A stretch of DNA of 7,336 bases from the NCBI GenBank assembly GCA_011390075.1, contig JAABTA010000044.1, positions 1-7,336 on the forward strand, written 5' to 3'. This document shows positions 1-5,555 of this stretch, one piece after another. The position numbers were made by a program, and so were the translations under genes. Within the stretch, counting starts at the first letter, position 1, and each line of letters opens with the position of its first letter. The notes under the pieces were generated by a model. It was not told the DNA's origin and made no database searches. It saw only the letters and a list, made by a program, of their open reading frames with translations. Source of the DNA: Helicobacteraceae bacterium. GTDB lineage: Bacteria > Campylobacterota > Campylobacteria > Campylobacterales > SZUA-545.

Positions 1-31
1 AATTTTGATGATTGTAAACTTCTCTCTCAAG

Positions 32-58
32 TTAATTTAATATAAAAAGTTGTATTAT
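32..58 (+). promoter_or_regulatory. Candidate promoter of tRNA-Val
   Basis: A TATTAT -10 box lies at 53-58, about 13 bases before the mature tRNA 5' end. The region above it is AT-rich, with a weak TTAATT at 32-37 in place of a -35 element. The position fits a short tRNA leader. The gene could also be co-transcribed with something beyond the left edge, which cannot be seen. Confidence 0.4.
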
Positions 59-71
59 TCCACCCTTATTT

Positions 72-146
72 GGTCGTGTAACTCAGTGGTAGAGTGCTAC
101 CTTGACATGGTAGTGGTCACAAGTTCGACTCTTGTCACGACCACCA
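72..146 (+). tRNA. tRNA-Val, anticodon GAC, with encoded CCA
   Basis: The full cloverleaf can be folded by hand. The acceptor stem GGTCGTG (72-78) pairs with CACGACC (136-142). The D stem is ACTC (81-84) with GAGT (92-95). The anticodon stem CTACC/GGTAG (97-101/109-113) encloses loop TTGACAT with anticodon GAC at 104-106. The T stem ACAAG/CTTGT (119-123/131-135) encloses loop TTCGACT. Discriminator A143 is followed by a genomic CCA (144-146). GAC reads the valine codons GUC and GUU. A T run at 149-154 directly after the gene may help end the transcript. No duplicate of the tRNA 3' end was found downstream, so there is no sign of an integrated element using it as an attachment site. Confidence 0.97.
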
Positions 147-319
147 TCTTTTTTGCTACTAAATCCCCACGGTTAATTTTGATTGACCGTCTCAAAAAAA
201 TCACTACTCATGCAACGCAATTCTTACGGCTTGTTGTAAGAGACGACTCTCTTATCATGATTAATTAAAACATCTAGAGGAATATGTAGTCCGCTATTAT
301 TAGTAAAACCGATAGTTCT

Positions 320-371
320 AGCTCAATGCATGACCAAGCTTCCAATGGAGCTTTAGCTTGAGGCTGTTTTT
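320..371 (+). terminator. Terminator-like compound hairpin with T run
   Basis: An outer stem AGCTCAA (320-326) pairs with TTGAGGCT (358-365) with one bulged G. An inner stem AAGCTTCC (336-343) pairs with GGAGCTT (347-353) with one bulged T and the loop AAT. TTTTT follows at 367-371. The alternative pairing CAAGCT(335-340)/AGCTTG(355-360) is also possible. It could end a transcript coming from the tRNA side or an unrecognised small RNA. The stem is imperfect and the T run short, and those T's also precede a -10 box, so the call is tentative. Confidence 0.35.
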
Positions 372-379
372 GGTAGAAT
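372..379 (+). promoter_or_regulatory. Candidate extended -10 promoter for the 460-1568 gene pair
   Basis: TGGTAGAAT at 371-379 is a TGn-extended -10 box (TAGAAT at 374-379) directly after a T run, the common arrangement in Campylobacterota, where -35 boxes are often poor. It would start transcription near 386 and give a leader of about 75 bases before the TTG start at 460. Confidence 0.4.
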
Positions 380-459
380 GCAATAAGCGTTCTTTTACTG
401 ATTACATGCATATCTGATTTTTTGTATTAGTAGGAGTCAATCTTGGCAAGGAAGAGACT

Positions 460-744
460 TTGGAGATTATCATACTCATAGCAGTTGTCATTGGTGCAAT
501 ATATTTTTTATTACAAACAAACAAAAAGCCACAAAAAAAATCAAAAGCACAAAAGCAAGAAGAGATAAAAAAAGTTTACAAAAAGCGACTTGAAAATGAA
601 CTTTTTGGCATAGACGGTAAAGAGGAACTCATACAAAAGAAGACAAAACTCTTGCAAACTTTTTCAAGTGAACTCAGTAGAAATCTTTTTTTTGACAAAG
701 AAGAAGCAAGAACTTTACTCCAAGAACTTGCTAGGGCTTATTAA
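460..744 (+). CDS. Small single-pass membrane protein of unknown function
   Basis: This is a 94-residue protein not recognised as a named family. Residues 3-20 form one hydrophobic helix. Residues 21-45 are very rich in Lys and Gln (about ten lysines), so the rest should be cytoplasmic by the positive-inside rule. Residues 45-94 look helical and charged, with a leucine-rich heptad flavour. The only start in this frame after the stop at 415-417 is TTG at 460. It has a good ribosome binding site, AGGAAG at 449-454, five bases upstream. The next gene begins 14 bases after the stop, so the two are very likely one transcription unit. Pairing with a membrane J-domain protein suggests, but does not prove, a role as a partner in envelope protein quality control or assembly. 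Confidence 0.8.
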   Translation: MEIIILIAVVIGAIYFLLQTNKKPQKKSKAQKQEEIKKVYKKRLENELFGIDGKEELIQKKTKLLQTFSSELSRNLFFDKEEARTLLQELARAY

Positions 745-758
745 TTAAAGGATCAGTC

Positions 759-1568
759 ATGAAGCAATACAAAAAATGGATATATCTAGCTATTTTCCTT
801 CTTCTTTTTTATTACATATTTATTGTTAACTTATTTATAACAGTTCCAATTATCGTTTCTTTATATATAGCACTTAAGCTATACAAAATGTATGGTAGAA
901 GAAAATTAAATAAACTATCAGCTTCTAAAGAGTTATTTAGAGAGAGTGAATTAGGCCATTTTATTGCACTTGTTGCAAAGGTTGCAAAAGCTGATGGCAG
1001 AGTGGATGAGCTAGAAGCACAGCTTATTGGGATGATGTTTGATGATATATCAAAAGTTTTTAAGGAAAAAAAGGTAGTAAGAAGTTACCTAAGAGAGATA
1101 TTCAATGAAGAAAAACAGCGAGGTGATGACACCAAAGCGATTGCTCAATCTTTAAATAAACTGATTGGTCGTAGCAGATTAAGAAAAAAGCAGTATGTGG
1201 AGTTTTTGATACAACTGGCATTTATTGATAATGGCATTAGTGCCTCTGAAAACAGAGTGCTCCAAGAGATTATTACCCAGATGGAAGTATCTGTTTATGA
1301 ATATGAAGCCATGGTTGCTAAATTTGACCAAATGATGAAAAACAAACAACAAACCATGACGCTAAAAGAGGCTTATAAAATATTAGGTGTAAGTGAAGAA
1401 GATGATTTTGTTACTATTAAAAAAGCTTACAGAAATCTTGTGCGAAAGTATCATCCAGATATTATAGAATCAAAAAATAAGGACGAAGCTTATATAGAAG
1501 AAGCAACTGCTAAAACACAAGAAATTAATCAAGCTTACCAAGTAATCAAAGATAGCAGAAAATCGTAA
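759..1568 (+). CDS. Membrane-anchored TerB/J-domain co-chaperone, DjlA-like
   Basis: This 269-residue protein has the DjlA layout. Residues 6-44 are strongly hydrophobic and give one or two membrane helices. A TerB-like helical domain spans about 62-192, with two related acidic motifs, AKADGRVDELE at 76-86 and AFIDNGISASE at 154-164. A J domain at 202-266 carries the diagnostic HPD at 232-234. J domains stimulate the ATPase of DnaK-type Hsp70, so the family role is to recruit DnaK to clients at the inner membrane. ATG 759 is preceded by AAAGGA at 747-752. The protein differs from E. coli DjlA in detail, so no symbol is given. It follows the small membrane gene by 14 bases, and its stop lies 3 bases from the convergent oxidoreductase gene, with no terminator between. 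The domain assignment is firm; the client is unknown. Confidence 0.9.
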   Translation: MKQYKKWIYLAIFLLLFYYIFIVNLFITVPIIVSLYIALKLYKMYGRRKLNKLSASKELFRESELGHFIALVAKVAKADGRVDELEAQLIGMMFDDISKVFKEKKVVRSYLREIFNEEKQRGDDTKAIAQSLNKLIGRSRLRKKQYVEFLIQLAFIDNGISASENRVLQEIITQMEVSVYEYEAMVAKFDQMMKNKQQTMTLKEAYKILGVSEEDDFVTIKKAYRNLVRKYHPDIIESKNKDEAYIEEATAKTQEINQAYQVIKDSRKS

Positions 1569-1571
1569 TTT

Positions 1572-2408
1572 TTACATGATACTCTGAAGCAATTGGGCGA
1601 GCTTTTTGCTATCTCTTTTTTGCTCAAAGAGTGCACTCTTTATGTGGTGAGCCTCTTCAAAGCTCTCTCCCTCTTTTTGATAGAGTACGCCTAGTGGGAA
1701 AGAGTCAGTTTGTAGCGACTTTGCAAATGCCTCTTTGATGTCTGTTTTATCATAGTTTTCCTCTAGTTTGTAGCTATTTTCTTTAAAAAAGTCATATCCA
1801 TTGACTTTGTTAAATGTCACACATGGTTGAAATATATCTACTAAAGCATACCCTCTATGGGAAAATGCCTGTTTTAAGACATCTTTAGCGTGATCTTTGT
1901 CAGTCACACTGCATCTTGACACAAATCTAGCATCAAAAGAGAGTGCAGATGAGAGTGGATTAAAAGGTTCATTGCTCACACCGTCTACTTGTACACCTGT
2001 TTTAAAGCCCCTTTGGCTTGTAGGTGATGCTTGCCCTTTTGTAAGTCCATAGACCATATTGTTGTGCACTATGTGAACGATATCTATATCTCTTCTTGCT
2101 GCATTTATAAAGTGGTTTCCACCCTCTCCATACATATCACCATCCCCGCCCTCGGCTATTACTGTTAGGTTTGGATTGGTAGCTTTGATGGATGTAGCCA
2201 CAGGCAAAGCTCTACCGTGAAGACCACAAAACATATTGACATCTAGATAATAAGGTGTTTTAGCAGCTTGCCCTATGCCTGAGACTATCACTATCTCCTT
2301 GTTTTCAAATCCCAACTCCTCAAATACACTCTTAAGAAGTTTGAGAATAACAAAATTGCCACACCCAGGGCACCATGCATTGTCTATATTTTTTCTATCG
2401 AAACTCAT
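1572..2408 (-). CDS. 2-oxoacid:acceptor oxidoreductase, beta subunit (thiamine diphosphate-binding)
   Basis: This is the beta subunit of a Sulfolobus-type two-gene 2-oxoacid oxidoreductase. The family binds thiamine diphosphate and oxidatively decarboxylates pyruvate or 2-oxoglutarate to the acyl-CoA, or carboxylates in reverse. Numbered from the ATG at 2408 (278 residues): WCPGCG at 12-17 with Cys13 and Cys16; GDGD at 88-91 and Asn116/117, the thiamine diphosphate/Mg motif; GLTKGQASPTS at 121-131, in the region that lines the substrate pocket; QPCVTFN with Cys196. Gln47 (SGIGQAA) stands where classical members have the third cluster cysteine; Cys61 is nearby. A longer reading from GTG at 2426 is possible, but the ATG is favoured because AAGGAG sits five bases before it and it overlaps the upstream stop as ATGA, implying translational coupling. 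The substrate cannot be fixed from sequence. Confidence 0.93.
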   Translation of the reverse strand: MSFDRKNIDNAWCPGCGNFVILKLLKSVFEELGFENKEIVIVSGIGQAAKTPYYLDVNMFCGLHGRALPVATSIKATNPNLTVIAEGGDGDMYGEGGNHFINAARRDIDIVHIVHNNMVYGLTKGQASPTSQRGFKTGVQVDGVSNEPFNPLSSALSFDARFVSRCSVTDKDHAKDVLKQAFSHRGYALVDIFQPCVTFNKVNGYDFFKENSYKLEENYDKTDIKEAFAKSLQTDSFPLGVLYQKEGESFEEAHHIKSALFEQKRDSKKLAQLLQSIM

Positions 2409-4906
2409 TTCATCTCCTTTGTACACTCTTGGAGTCTTTTTTCTAAACTATCAGCAAAAAAAGCAAACCCATTTGAACTCACGACCTTTTGATCAATCTC
2501 TAAGCCCTCTTTTTCTAAAAGCTGAGCAAATTGCCCCTCTTGGTTATTTTCTACTACAATGAGCTTTGTAAACTCTTTTATCTTTTCTAAATGCGTATGA
2601 TTGAGAGGGTATATCCAGCTAAAATGGATATGCGTTAGGTTGAGTTTGTTGCACACCTCTTTGAGCACTCCCTTTGTAGAACCCCATCCTATGATAGCGA
2701 TTGTATCTCTTTTGTAGATTTTAGGTGCTAATGCAAACTCTCTTAGTTTTTGAAGTTTTTTGGCTCTTTTCTCCACCATAGCCTCCCTCACTTCATAGTC
2801 CTCTGTTATCTGCCCACGCTCATCATGTTCATCACTTGTACAGACCACAAGAGCGTCTCCAAATCCAGGGACAGCTCTAGGGGTTATGCCGCTCTTTTCT
2901 ATCTTGTATCTTTTATAGTCACTCTTGCTTTTTTGTATGTAGTTGGCAAACTCTAATTTATCAAAATCAAGCTCTTTGCTAACTCTTATGGAGTCAGAAA
3001 AAAACTGATCACTCATATAGACAACTGGTATCTGAAAAAAATCAGCTAGATTTGCACTAAGGTGCGCAAGTTTGAGAGCCTCATCACTATCTCCTGGTGC
3101 TAAAAGTGCTTTGGCAAACTCACCATGCCCTGCATAAAGAGCTAAGTTTAGGTCACCCTGTTCTGTTCTTGTAGGCAGTCCTGTAGCGGGGCCTGGGCGC
3201 TGTGCTAAATAGATGAGCGCTGGAGTCTCACTCATGCCTGAAAGACTCATACCTTCACTCATAAGTGCAAATCCACCACCTGAAGTTGTGGTAAGTCCTC
3301 GGCCTCCTGCATACCATGCACCAAGCATCATATTAAACCCAGCAATCTCATCTTCTGCTTGTTCTACTACTGTGCCAAACTTGCTAGCTTGTTTTGACAT
3401 AAAGCTTAAAACTCCAGTAGATGGGGACATAGGATAGGAAGAAACAAAGTTTACACCACCACTTATAAAGCCAACCCCAGATGCCTCTGTGCCATTTAAA
3501 AAGCCTTCATTATCCTTGAGTCCTCTTGTGAAACCTGCTATGTCACTTTTTGACTCACTATCTTCAAAACCTTTTTGAAAAGCCTCTAGATTCTCCTCTA
3601 ATTTTTTGTCTTTAAACACCTCTTTGATCGCACTTTCCCCACTTTCAAAGGCTAGGTTGAGCATGGCTATCAAACTCCCAAAAAGGTAGCTATTCGTATA
3701 TATTTTTCCTATATCCTTTATCCTATTCTTTACATCTAGGGGCAGAAAGTTTTTATGGTCTATCTTGAAACTACTATCACCTACGACAAACGCATTTTGG
3801 GCTCTCTTTGCTATATGGGTATAGGCATCTTTATCCAAGATTATTGCAATATCACTCTCCCATTTTGCCGCCTCTACAGGCTCTTCTGCTACTCTTATAA
3901 AAGTTGTGCTCATTCCACCTCGTACTCTTGACATATACTCACTTGTAATAAAATGGTAGAGCTTCTCTTTTTTTAGAGTTTTGCTGATGAGTGTAGCAAG
4001 GGCATTGAGTCCAGCACCAGCTGGACCGGCTATTTGAATATTTATCTCTTTAAAATGAGTCTCTGTTTCGAAGATAGCATCCTCTTTTATATATGGTTCT
4101 ATATCAAAAACCTCTTTTGTCGATGGGATTTCAGGTAGCTTTGAAGCTACTTTTTGCCTATGTGTAGCCTCATCGGAGAGAGCTTTAGGTGAAGGCTTTA
4201 ATTTTGTTCTTGGATCTCCCCATGTTATTTTCCCACCATAGTATCCTAGTATGACAACAGTAGCAACTGTTGCAAAAATACTCAAGTGATATACAATACC
4301 TAAAAAGTCCATCTCATATACGGAGCTTTTTGAGTAGGTATAGATAGCTATACCGATGGCTCCTAAGATAAGTGTGAGCACTGAAGTATAGAGCTTGATG
4401 ATAAAACTTTTTCCTTGATACAAGTTATAGTTTATCCACCAACTCAGTATTCCAAATACCATTGCCACAGCTCCCATCACTGTAGCTATAGAAAATGAAT
4501 AAAACACCATCTGTCCATAGACCTCATTTTTATCAAACAGAAAAAGAACATTAAAAAGTCCTGCAAATATATGAAGTGCTATAGGGAAGTGAACTGTTAT
4601 TGGGTGAGGGTGATAGATCTTATACCACTCTTTTAAGCGTGTTTTGAGGGGGTGCGTCTCTTCTTTGGAGCTTTTTTGAGGGGATTTTTCTAGGGTATCA
4701 ACTACTTTAAAACTTGCAAACACCTCCTCTTTATGAGGGGCACTTTCCATAGATGAAGTAAGGTCACTTCCTGCTATGTGCATATCTTGATGCTCACCAT
4801 CTTTCCAAAAACTGCTATCTGTTACATCATAAATTTTGCCTTGATAGGCTACATACGCCTTCTCACCATTTTTTCCATTATACTTTTTGAGCTCATCTTC
4901 TTTCAT
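2405..4906 (-). CDS. Cytochrome b5-like/DUF2231 membrane domain fused to 2-oxoacid:acceptor oxidoreductase gamma-alpha subunit
   Basis: This is an 833-residue protein with three parts. (1) Residues 1-72 are a bacterial cytochrome b5-like domain; His39, His43 and His58 (in GEHQDMHIAG and APHKEEV) are candidate heme ligands. (2) Residues 98-225 are a DUF2231-type membrane domain starting HPHPITVHFPIALH, with four helices near 103-124, 131-157, 168-190 and 202-224. His106, His112 and His207 fall in or near helices 1 and 4. Charge distribution puts both ends in the cytoplasm. (3) Residues 286-825 are the catalytic part: gamma domain (AGPAGAG 293-299, SRVRGGMST 326-334), then alpha domain (YPMSPST 491-497, RPGPATGLPTRTEQGDL 570-586), then a C-terminal domain from about 733. 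Unfused relatives start near the gamma domain. There is no Met from 200 to 324, and the 253-285 linker shows no usable start, so this is one real open frame. Only three cysteines exist (689, 752, 828), so it has no ferredoxin-type cluster. Confidence 0.92.
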   Translation of the reverse strand: MKEDELKKYNGKNGEKAYVAYQGKIYDVTDSSFWKDGEHQDMHIAGSDLTSSMESAPHKEEVFASFKVVDTLEKSPQKSSKEETHPLKTRLKEWYKIYHPHPITVHFPIALHIFAGLFNVLFLFDKNEVYGQMVFYSFSIATVMGAVAMVFGILSWWINYNLYQGKSFIIKLYTSVLTLILGAIGIAIYTYSKSSVYEMDFLGIVYHLSIFATVATVVILGYYGGKITWGDPRTKLKPSPKALSDEATHRQKVASKLPEIPSTKEVFDIEPYIKEDAIFETETHFKEINIQIAGPAGAGLNALATLISKTLKKEKLYHFITSEYMSRVRGGMSTTFIRVAEEPVEAAKWESDIAIILDKDAYTHIAKRAQNAFVVGDSSFKIDHKNFLPLDVKNRIKDIGKIYTNSYLFGSLIAMLNLAFESGESAIKEVFKDKKLEENLEAFQKGFEDSESKSDIAGFTRGLKDNEGFLNGTEASGVGFISGGVNFVSSYPMSPSTGVLSFMSKQASKFGTVVEQAEDEIAGFNMMLGAWYAGGRGLTTTSGGGFALMSEGMSLSGMSETPALIYLAQRPGPATGLPTRTEQGDLNLALYAGHGEFAKALLAPGDSDEALKLAHLSANLADFFQIPVVYMSDQFFSDSIRVSKELDFDKLEFANYIQKSKSDYKRYKIEKSGITPRAVPGFGDALVVCTSDEHDERGQITEDYEVREAMVEKRAKKLQKLREFALAPKIYKRDTIAIIGWGSTKGVLKEVCNKLNLTHIHFSWIYPLNHTHLEKIKEFTKLIVVENNQEGQFAQLLEKEGLEIDQKVVSSNGFAFFADSLEKRLQECTKEMK

Positions 4907-4909
4907 TAT

Positions 4910-4924
4910 CCCCCCCTTTTTTTT
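4910..4924 (-). repeat. A8-G7 homopolymer tract at the ribosome binding site of the fusion gene
   Basis: Read on the - strand, eight A's (4924-4917) run into seven G's (4916-4910), then ATA and the start codon ATG at 4906. The G run sits exactly where a Shine-Dalgarno sequence is expected and is probably used as one. Homopolymeric G tracts are the classic slipped-strand phase-variation elements of Campylobacter and Helicobacter. At seven G's this one is at the short end, so variability is possible but not shown. Confidence 0.75.
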
Positions 4925-4939
4925 GAGTACTTAGGAGTC

Positions 4940-4967
4940 ATTGTAACACAAAGAGTTACTTCTTGAA
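4940..4967 (-). promoter_or_regulatory. Candidate promoter of the oxidoreductase operon, overlapping an inverted repeat
   Basis: On the - strand a TGT-extended -10 box TACAAT occupies 4945-4940, with a poor -35 (TTCAAG, 4967-4962) at a 16-base spacing. It would start transcription near 4933 and leave a leader of under 30 bases. A perfect inverted repeat GTAAC (4943-4947), seven bases, GTTAC (4955-4959) overlaps the -10 box, a suitable site for a dimeric repressor. No regulator can be named. Confidence 0.45.
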
Positions 4968-5025
4968 TTTGACCAGATTGTTATGAGGGTAGCATAAAAT
5001 TCATCACTTTTTATAAAAATATTAG

Positions 5026-5031
5026 TATGAT
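5026..5031 (+). promoter_or_regulatory. Candidate -10 box for the DoxX-family gene
   Basis: TATGAT at 5026-5031 lies 31 bases before the ATG at 5063 and follows a T/A-rich stretch (5008-5024). No good -35 box is seen. It points away from the oxidoreductase operon, making 4907-5062 a divergent regulatory region. Confidence 0.4.
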
Positions 5032-5062
5032 TTCTTGTGCAAAATTTTTTTGAAGGATTGTT

Positions 5063-5497
5063 ATGATGCATTGCGAAAGTAAACTAGAGAGCGTTTTGAG
5101 TGAGGATATTGGAAAGCTGATTTTACGGATTTCCATTGCTGGACTGATGCTATTTCATGGGATACACAAAGTATTCGGTGGGATTGATGGAATTAAGTTT
5201 TTGGTAGATAGAGCAGGGCTTCCCGAACTATTTGCTTATGGGGTCTATCTTGGAGAGGTTGTGTTTCCTATTTTGATTATTCTAGGACTTTTTACGAGGA
5301 TCTCTGCTTTTTTCTTTGGGCTTACGATGGTGTTTGCCATATTTTTAGCCCATAGTAGTGATATTTTTGCTCTTGGAAAAACAGGTGGTCCTGTCATAGA
5401 GTTGCCACTGCTCTATTTTTTGACATCTATTGCTGTGATGTTTATTGGCGCTGGAAAATATAGCCTAGATGGAAAGTGCAAACAAAAAGAGGCGTAG
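5063..5497 (+). CDS. DoxX-family integral membrane protein
   Basis: This 144-residue protein fits the DoxX family in length and pattern. It opens with a short hydrophilic N-terminus, then DIGKLILRISIAGLMLFHGI with the family's LR...G..F..G.HK signature (helix about 17-35), followed by helices near 53-73, 77-97 and 112-133 and a charged C-terminal tail. GEVVFPILIILGLFTR in the second helix is also typical. DoxX-like proteins are found in redox-related membrane settings: the name comes from a subunit of an archaeal terminal quinol oxidase, and others act in thiol or sulfur stress responses. The biochemical role of this branch is unknown. ATG 5063 has GAAGGA at 5052-5057; the next codon is also ATG. 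The dehydrogenase gene follows after 58 bases on the same strand. Confidence 0.88.
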   Translation: MMHCESKLESVLSEDIGKLILRISIAGLMLFHGIHKVFGGIDGIKFLVDRAGLPELFAYGVYLGEVVFPILIILGLFTRISAFFFGLTMVFAIFLAHSSDIFALGKTGGPVIELPLLYFLTSIAVMFIGAGKYSLDGKCKQKEA

Positions 5498-5522
5498 TTT
5501 TAACACTCTTTTAATTCTGTTC

Positions 5523-5531
5523 TGTCATAAT
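5523..5531 (+). promoter_or_regulatory. Possible extra promoter before the dehydrogenase gene
   Basis: TGTCATAAT at 5523-5531 resembles a TGn-extended -10 box, within the 58 bases between the DoxX-family gene and the dehydrogenase start. It has no convincing -35. The dehydrogenase may therefore be transcribed both from here and by read-through. Confidence 0.3.
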
Positions 5532-5555
5532 TTCTTCCAAAAAAAGGAAGCAATT

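Larger units (their letters stand above)
147..459. other. 313-base non-coding region with several inverted repeats
   Basis: No credible protein gene was found here on either strand; the open frame at 50-268 runs straight through the tRNA. What can be seen: a T run after the tRNA; CGGTTAA(170-176)/TTGACCG(183-189), a 7-pair stem with one G-U pair; TCTTAC(222-227)/GTAAGA(236-241), which competes with TAAGAGA(237-243)/TCTCTTA(248-254); a compound stem at 320-365 followed by a T run; and a promoter-like TAGAAT at 374-379. No known RNA family (SRP RNA, tmRNA, riboswitch) was recognised. The region may carry a small RNA or just tRNA trailer and promoter sequence. Confidence 0.5.

Noticed and set aside
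50..268. 72-codon open frame on the + strand
   Set aside because: It reads through the whole tRNA-Val gene and has no ribosome binding site or recognisable protein features.
72..459. tRNA-Val as an integration site of a mobile element
   Set aside because: No repeat of the tRNA 3' end, no integrase and no change of base composition is visible in the window.
2409..2426. Longer beta-subunit start at GTG 2426
   Set aside because: The ATG at 2408 has AAGGAG at ideal spacing and the coupled ATGA overlap; the extra six codons are mostly that binding site itself.
2275..2562. 95-codon + strand open frame over the beta/alpha junction
   Set aside because: It is antisense to two well-supported genes and shows no motif; it is a shadow of their codon pattern.
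4040..4160. Separate internal start for an unfused oxidoreductase alpha subunit
   Set aside because: The linker has no ATG, GTG or TTG with a binding site, and no Met occurs between residues 200 and 324, so the fusion is read as a single protein.
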